Shown: one piece after another, positions 59,850 through 64,000 of the stretch
Position numbering within the stretch: position 1 is the stretch's first letter
Layout: the number at the start of each line of letters is the position of its first letter
Source of the DNA: Alphaproteobacteria bacterium
GTDB taxonomy: Bacteria > Pseudomonadota > Alphaproteobacteria > GCA-016699305
Length of the DNA stretch: 64,000 nucleotides
NCBI GenBank assembly: GCA_016699305.1
Contig: CP064970.1
Coordinates: 1,612,001 to 1,676,000 of the forward strand
Direction: 5' to 3'
The notes under the pieces: model-generated
Database searches by the model: none
Seen by the model: only the letters and a program-made list of their open reading frames with translations
Told to the model about the DNA's origin: nothing
Made by a program: the position numbers and the translations under genes

Positions 59850-59878
59850 CAGGTACACTTTGGTCCTTGTTCTGTCAA
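59850..59878 (-). promoter_or_regulatory. Likely promoter of the SUF operon
   Basis: On the minus strand TTGACA, 17 bases, TACCTG lies just before the regulator gene. The -10 is weak. Bases between could hold the Rrf2 operator, but no clear inverted repeat of the IscR type was identified. Confidence 0.45.
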
Positions 59879-59963
59879 GTGCTCTTTGCAACCGTCAAGA
59901 ATATAAGAACCAAAGGGTGTATCATCCTTGATCCTCATCCTTGGGGCTGTCAATCTGCGCGCC

Positions 59964-60911
59964 ATGGACGACACATTGCGAATCGCCGTTTTGCTGCCTT
60001 GCCGCGACGAGGAAGCCTCAATCGCCCAAGTGGTGCGGGATTTTCGCGCGGAATTGCCGGGCGCGTCGATTTATGTCTGCGACAACGCCTCAAGCGATGC
60101 CACCGCCGCACGAGCCTTTGATGCGGGGGCCTTGGTTTGCCGGGAAAGCCAGGCCGGCAAAGGCCATGCGGTGCGACGTTTATTTGCGGATACGGACGCC
60201 GATGTTTATGTGCTGTGCGATGGCGACGGCACCTATGATCCGGCGGCGGCGGTCCAGATGATCCGCGTCTTGCGGCGCGATCGGTTGGATATGGTGACCG
60301 GTCTGCGCGTGGCCACGGGGTCGGCGGCGTATCGCCGGGGGCATGCCTTTGGCAATCGGATGATGAACAAGATGGTCGCCGCTCTGTTTGGCGGACGTTT
60401 GGCCGATATGCTCTCGGGATATCGCGTGATGTCACACCGCTTTATTAAGTCCTTTCCCGCCCTGTCCTTGGGCTTTGAGATCGAGACCGAGCTGACCATC
60501 CACGCCTTGACCTTACATGTGCCGATGGCCGAGATGGAAACCGCCTATCTCCCGCGCCGCGAAGGATCGGCCAGCAAATTGCATACCTTGCGCGATGGTG
60601 CGCGCATCCTGTGGACGGTGTTGCGTCTATTAAAGGAGGAACGCCCATTAACCTTCTTCGGCGCGGCCAGCGGCGCGGTCTTGCTGTCAACTTTGATCTT
60701 GGTCATGCCCGTGTTGACCGAATATATGGATACGGGGCTGGTGCGGCGTTTTCCGACGGCCATCTTGGCCGCAAGCCTAGGCGTGCTGAGTTTTGTGTTG
60801 CTTACGGCAGGGTTAATTTTGAACAGCATGACCCGCGGCCGCATCGAGGCCAAGCGTTTACGCTATCTGGCATTACCTCCCCCCCCCGCCTTGGAAGAAT
60901 ATCCGACTTGA
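59964..60911 (+). CDS. Membrane-linked family 2 glycosyltransferase
   Basis: A 315-residue protein from ATG 59964. Residues 1-210 are a GT2 domain of the DPM1/GtrB type (VLLPCRDEEASIAQVV, DGDGTYDPAA as the DxD, and SGYRVMSHRF). Two hydrophobic helices follow (about 230-285), as in polyprenyl-phosphate sugar transferases. It probably builds a lipid-linked sugar at the inner membrane. A C9 run lies close to its C-terminus. A start at 59928 is possible. Confidence 0.85.
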   Translation: MDDTLRIAVLLPCRDEEASIAQVVRDFRAELPGASIYVCDNASSDATAARAFDAGALVCRESQAGKGHAVRRLFADTDADVYVLCDGDGTYDPAAAVQMIRVLRRDRLDMVTGLRVATGSAAYRRGHAFGNRMMNKMVAALFGGRLADMLSGYRVMSHRFIKSFPALSLGFEIETELTIHALTLHVPMAEMETAYLPRREGSASKLHTLRDGARILWTVLRLLKEERPLTFFGAASGAVLLSTLILVMPVLTEYMDTGLVRRFPTAILAASLGVLSFVLLTAGLILNSMTRGRIEAKRLRYLALPPPPALEEYPT

Positions 60912-60942
60912 CAGTTTCGCGCTCACCTGGCACCGATTCGCC

Positions 60943-61971
60943 ATGACTGACGCATCGACCCTGCCTCTCGCTTGCGTGATCCTTGCCGCTGGCAAGGGAT
61001 CGCGCCTGAAATCGGACCTGCCAAAAGTGTTGCACCCCGTGGCGGGTGAGGCCGTATTGGCTCATATCCTGCGCGCCTGCGGTGCCATGAACCCCCAGCG
61101 TCTGGTGTTGGTGGTTGGGCCGGATATGGAGGATGTGGAACAGGCCGCCGCGCCGCATGAATGTGTGGTGCAGACCAAGCAGTTGGGCACTGGCCATGCC
61201 GTGATGGCGGCCCGTGCCGCTTTGCAGGGCTTTGTAGGCGATGTGCTGGTGGTCTATGGCGACCATCCGTTGCTGACGCCCCACACCTTGCAGGCCTTGG
61301 TGGATGCGCGGCGTCAGTCCGGGGCGCAAGCCAGCGTCATGGGCTTTTGTCCGCCCGACCCGGCCTCTTACGGGCGCTTTATCACCGATGAAAGCGGGGC
61401 GCTGAAGGAGATCGTGGAATTCTCCGATGCCAGCCCTGAGCAAAAGGCCATCACTTTGGTGAATTGTGGTCTGATGACCTTGGTGGCACCGCAATGCTGG
61501 GACCAGTTGGCGCGTATCGACAACAAGAACGCCAAGGAAGAATATTATCTGACCGACCTTGTGAGCCTCATCAATCGGGAAGGGGGCTTGTGCGCGTACA
61601 GCGTCGCGCCTCTGGACGAAACGCCAGGGTTTAACGACCGCGCGCAGCTGGCCGAGGTCGAACGCGCGATGCAAGAACGCTTGCGCCGCCAGGCGATGGA
61701 ACAGGGTGTGACCCTGGTCGCGCCCGAGACGGTGTTTTTATGCGCCGATACCAAACTGGGCCGCGACGTGATCATTCACCCGCATGTCGTGTTCGGGCCG
61801 GGCGTGGTGGTCGAGGATCGGGCGGAAATCGGTCCTTTCTGCCATGTGCAGCAACTGCGCGTGCGTAAGGGCACAAAACTCACGGTGACCCCCGATAGCG
61901 GTCCGCTCGTTCATGGGGACAGCGTGACGCCTTTTAGCGGTCCGCATCCGCGCTCCCGTTACGGCACTTGA
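60943..61971 (+). CDS. glmU: GlmU-like uridylyltransferase, truncated
   Basis: A 342-residue protein against about 455 for full GlmU. The pyrophosphorylase half is intact: ILAAGKGSRLKSDLPKVLHPVAG, QLGTGHAV, YGDHPLL and NxKxEYYLTD. The left-handed beta-helix begins (VVFGPGVVVEDRAEIGPF) but breaks off after about three turns into an unrelated tail. The acetyltransferase active-site residues (the R, K, Y, N and K set after the start of the helix) are therefore missing. It likely makes UDP-GlcNAc from GlcNAc-1-P only. The next gene encodes an LbH protein. Confidence 0.85.
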   Translation: MTDASTLPLACVILAAGKGSRLKSDLPKVLHPVAGEAVLAHILRACGAMNPQRLVLVVGPDMEDVEQAAAPHECVVQTKQLGTGHAVMAARAALQGFVGDVLVVYGDHPLLTPHTLQALVDARRQSGAQASVMGFCPPDPASYGRFITDESGALKEIVEFSDASPEQKAITLVNCGLMTLVAPQCWDQLARIDNKNAKEEYYLTDLVSLINREGGLCAYSVAPLDETPGFNDRAQLAEVERAMQERLRRQAMEQGVTLVAPETVFLCADTKLGRDVIIHPHVVFGPGVVVEDRAEIGPFCHVQQLRVRKGTKLTVTPDSGPLVHGDSVTPFSGPHPRSRYGT

Positions 61972-61982
61972 AGCCAAGGGCG

Positions 61983-63113
61983 ATGGTCGAGCCGCTGCAC
62001 ACACGGTTGGAGTCCCTCGCCGCCCGTGGCGTGGTGGTGGTGGATCCGCGCCAAACCTATCTGGATGAGCAGGTCGATTTGGGCCGCATCTGCCCGGGCG
62101 CGGTGCTGCATCCGGGGACGCGCTTGTCGGGCGCGCGCATCTTCATCGGTCCAGGAGCCAAAATCGGCACCGAAGGTCCGGCCAGCCTGGTTCAGTCCGT
62201 CATCGGGCCGGATGCCGAAATCGCCAGCGGCTATGTGGAAGGCGCGGTTTTGCTGCGCGCAGCTAAGATCGGCGGCAATGGCCATGTGCGGCCCGCTTGT
62301 CTGCTGGAGGAAGAGGCCTCGACCGCCCATGCCGTGGGCCTGAAGCACACCATTTTAATGAGCTTTGTCACGCTGGGATCGTTGATCAATCTGTGTGACG
62401 CCTTGCTGGCCGGCGGTACGTCGCGCGCGGATCATACGGAAGTCGGCAGCGGCTTTATCCATTTCAATTTCACCCCTTGGGGTAAGCGGGGCGATAAGGC
62501 CACGTCGTCTCTGGTGGGCGATGTGGTGCATGGCGTGTTCTTGCGCCAGCCGCGCGTGTTTTTGGGCGGGCTTTCCGGCATGGTCGGGCCGCAAAAGATC
62601 GGCTTTGGCGCGTTGACCGTCGCGGGGCAGGTTATTCGCGCCCCCGTGCCCGCTGGGCGCATCCATGGCGATGTGGCCCGGCGCGTCGATACGGCCTTTC
62701 GCTCGGATCTGGGCGATTGGCAGGGCCAGGACATCGCCCGATTGAATAAGGACTATATCGGCCAATTGGTTGCGCTGCGCGCCTGGTATGAACAGGTGCG
62801 TCTGGCGCGTATTCCCGCAACGCCCGAACACGCGACCGACCGAATCGTGATTCAAGAGGCGATGCGGGTTTTGGACTCGTGCGTGGATGAGCGCGTCAAA
62901 CGCCTGAACGCCTTTTTGGAAGAGCGCGGCCTGACGCCATTGACGGTGACCTCGGATGCCCCGCTTTGTCCCTTGGACGTTACCCCCGACGGACGCGATC
63001 ACGTCGATTGGGTGCGCGGCTTGAACGATGCTCAGATTGAAACTGGCATTGCTTGGTTGCAGACGGTGGCCCAAGGCGTCCATTCCGCCGCGTCCCGGAA
63101 TTTTTCGTCATGA
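61983..63113 (+). CDS. Left-handed beta-helix protein, sugar-nucleotide type
   Basis: A 376-residue protein, with hexapeptide-like turns at about residues 25-110 and a conserved middle (RADHTEVGSGFIHFNFTPWG and FLGGLSGMVGPQKIGFG) recalling proteins annotated as UDP-GlcNAc pyrophosphorylase-like LbH in other phyla. There is no N-terminal nucleotidyltransferase domain. The C-terminal 130 residues are helical. ATG 61983 is chosen; a TTG at 61968 overlaps the glmU stop. It could supply the acetyl-transfer lacking from its neighbour, but this is a guess. Confidence 0.65.
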   Translation: MVEPLHTRLESLAARGVVVVDPRQTYLDEQVDLGRICPGAVLHPGTRLSGARIFIGPGAKIGTEGPASLVQSVIGPDAEIASGYVEGAVLLRAAKIGGNGHVRPACLLEEEASTAHAVGLKHTILMSFVTLGSLINLCDALLAGGTSRADHTEVGSGFIHFNFTPWGKRGDKATSSLVGDVVHGVFLRQPRVFLGGLSGMVGPQKIGFGALTVAGQVIRAPVPAGRIHGDVARRVDTAFRSDLGDWQGQDIARLNKDYIGQLVALRAWYEQVRLARIPATPEHATDRIVIQEAMRVLDSCVDERVKRLNAFLEERGLTPLTVTSDAPLCPLDVTPDGRDHVDWVRGLNDAQIETGIAWLQTVAQGVHSAASRNFSS

Positions 63114-63982
63114 ATCTTCTTTCTGGCCCCGTCGCGTATCAAGGGGTGGCCGGGGCCTATTCGGATATCGCGGTCAAGGCGATATTCGGCCCAGACGTTG
63201 CCACCTTGCCCTGCCCGACATTCGAAGCCGCCTTGACCGCCGTGCGCGAGCAGCGGGCTGAAATGGCCGTGATTCCGGTGGAGAACTCGGTGGCCGGACG
63301 GGTGGCCGATGTGCATGACCTGCTGCCGAATTGCGGTTTGTCGATCGTAGCCGAGCATTATCAGCCCATCCACCATCATCTGCTGGCAGTGCCAGGGGCC
63401 AAGCTGGAGCAGATTCAGCGCGTTCAAAGCCATATCCAGGCCCTAACCCAGTGCCGCACCTATCTGCGCCGGCATGGCATGACCCCCGTCGCAGGGGGCG
63501 ATACGGCCAGCGCCGCCCAATATGTGGCCAAGGCCGTTGATCCCTATCTGGGGGCCATCGCCTCGGAAGAGGCAGGGCGGCTATATGGTCTGGAAAGCCT
63601 GGCCCATGACATTGCTGATCGTCCCGACAACACCACCCGCTTTCTGGTGATGGCGCGTGAGACCCCCTGGCCAAAGCCCGGGCAAGGGTTGTATGTCACC
63701 AGTCTGATTTTTCGGGTGCGTAGTGTTCCTGCTTCGTTGTATAAAGCCCTTGGCGGATTTGCGACACATGGGATCAACATCACCCGCTTGGAGAGCTATC
63801 TCGTTGACGGCTGCTTCCTCGCCGCGCAATTCTATGCCGATGTCGAAGGGCACCCGCAGGACCCGGCCATGGTATTGGCCTTGGAAGAGCTGGGATTCTT
63901 CGCTCAGACGGTGCGGGTCTTGGGGGTGTACGCGGCGCATGACGATCGCCGCGCGACCGTCTCGCCTCCGCCGGTTATGTGA
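63110..63982 (+). CDS. pheA: Prephenate dehydratase
   Basis: A 290-residue monofunctional enzyme converting prephenate to phenylpyruvate. The catalytic domain (VAYQGVAGAYSDIA, NSVAGRV, and DNTTRFLV with the conserved threonine) is followed by an ACT regulatory domain (GGFATHGINITRLESYLVDG). ATG 63110 overlaps the LbH stop as ATGA. No chorismate-mutase domain is fused. Confidence 0.94.
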   Translation: MNLLSGPVAYQGVAGAYSDIAVKAIFGPDVATLPCPTFEAALTAVREQRAEMAVIPVENSVAGRVADVHDLLPNCGLSIVAEHYQPIHHHLLAVPGAKLEQIQRVQSHIQALTQCRTYLRRHGMTPVAGGDTASAAQYVAKAVDPYLGAIASEEAGRLYGLESLAHDIADRPDNTTRFLVMARETPWPKPGQGLYVTSLIFRVRSVPASLYKALGGFATHGINITRLESYLVDGCFLAAQFYADVEGHPQDPAMVLALEELGFFAQTVRVLGVYAAHDDRRATVSPPPVM

Positions 63983-64000
63983 CGTTTCAAGGGATTTATT

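Overview
The window is a chromosomal segment of an alphaproteobacterium that I cannot place to genus. The evidence is a DUF1013/TrcR-type protein next to the ribosomal operon, an NDUFS4-like complex I accessory protein, a CpdR-like single-domain response regulator, a BolA/CGFS-glutaredoxin pair, CtrA-like TTAA-N7-TTAA boxes, and monomer-type enzymes typical of the class. Most of the window is housekeeping DNA with high G+C; a few AT-rich patches (about 0.96-2.9 kb, 18.8-20.5 kb and 50.0-50.2 kb) look like acquired material.

Layout. 0-3 kb: two unknown minus-strand genes, one cut by the window edge, then an XRE regulator with a downstream GNAT-like enzyme. 3-11.7 kb: CpdR-like regulator and zinc-ribbon protein, bolA-grxD, tatD, metG, a pilin-like gene, lepA, a BrnTA toxin-antitoxin pair, tRNA-Arg(TCT) and NDUFS4. 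11.7-18.9 kb: OmpR-type regulator, a RapZ homologue with a damaged P-loop, the ruvCAB operon, smpB, a soluble lytic transglycosylase and a small membrane coiled-coil protein. 18.9-23 kb: an unknown gene, an IS630-type element, ispG and a second pilin-like paralogue. 23-33.6 kb: rne, a class A PBP, lipB, a single-chain PheRS-like protein, manC, a DUF167 gene and trcR. 34-49 kb: the str/S10/spc ribosomal operon from rpsL to rplO. 49-53 kb: a repeat element, a second XRE-effector paralogue, two small unknown genes, lysS and a Nudix hydrolase. 53-60 kb: an Rrf2-regulated SUF iron-sulfur operon carrying three extra membrane-protein genes. 60-64 kb: a glycosyltransferase, a glmU-like gene lacking its acetyltransferase half, a left-handed beta-helix protein and pheA.

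How the genes fit together. The ribosomal cluster is a long co-directional operon with a near-consensus promoter and a leader of about 365 nt. It carries two unexplained small ORFs, and three of its proteins (L22, L5, S5) have long low-complexity extensions. It stops after rplO, without secY-rpsM-rpsK-rpoA-rplQ. The SUF operon is tightly overlapped and probably self-regulated by its Rrf2 protein. The BolA-glutaredoxin pair is also linked to iron-sulfur and iron handling.

The strongest leads for something undescribed are: (1) two pilin-like paralogues with a conserved noncoding leader, overlapping ATG/GTG starts and a C10 tract in one copy, which suggests slippage-controlled expression; (2) two XRE proteins with a shared TrmB-like effector domain, one coupled to a GNAT-like enzyme; (3) a mitochondrial-type single-chain PheRS-like protein behind a structured leader; (4) a paralogous membrane-protein pair embedded between sufB and sufC; (5) GlmU truncation next to a separate LbH protein. 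All of these rest on reading the sequence; no database search was possible.
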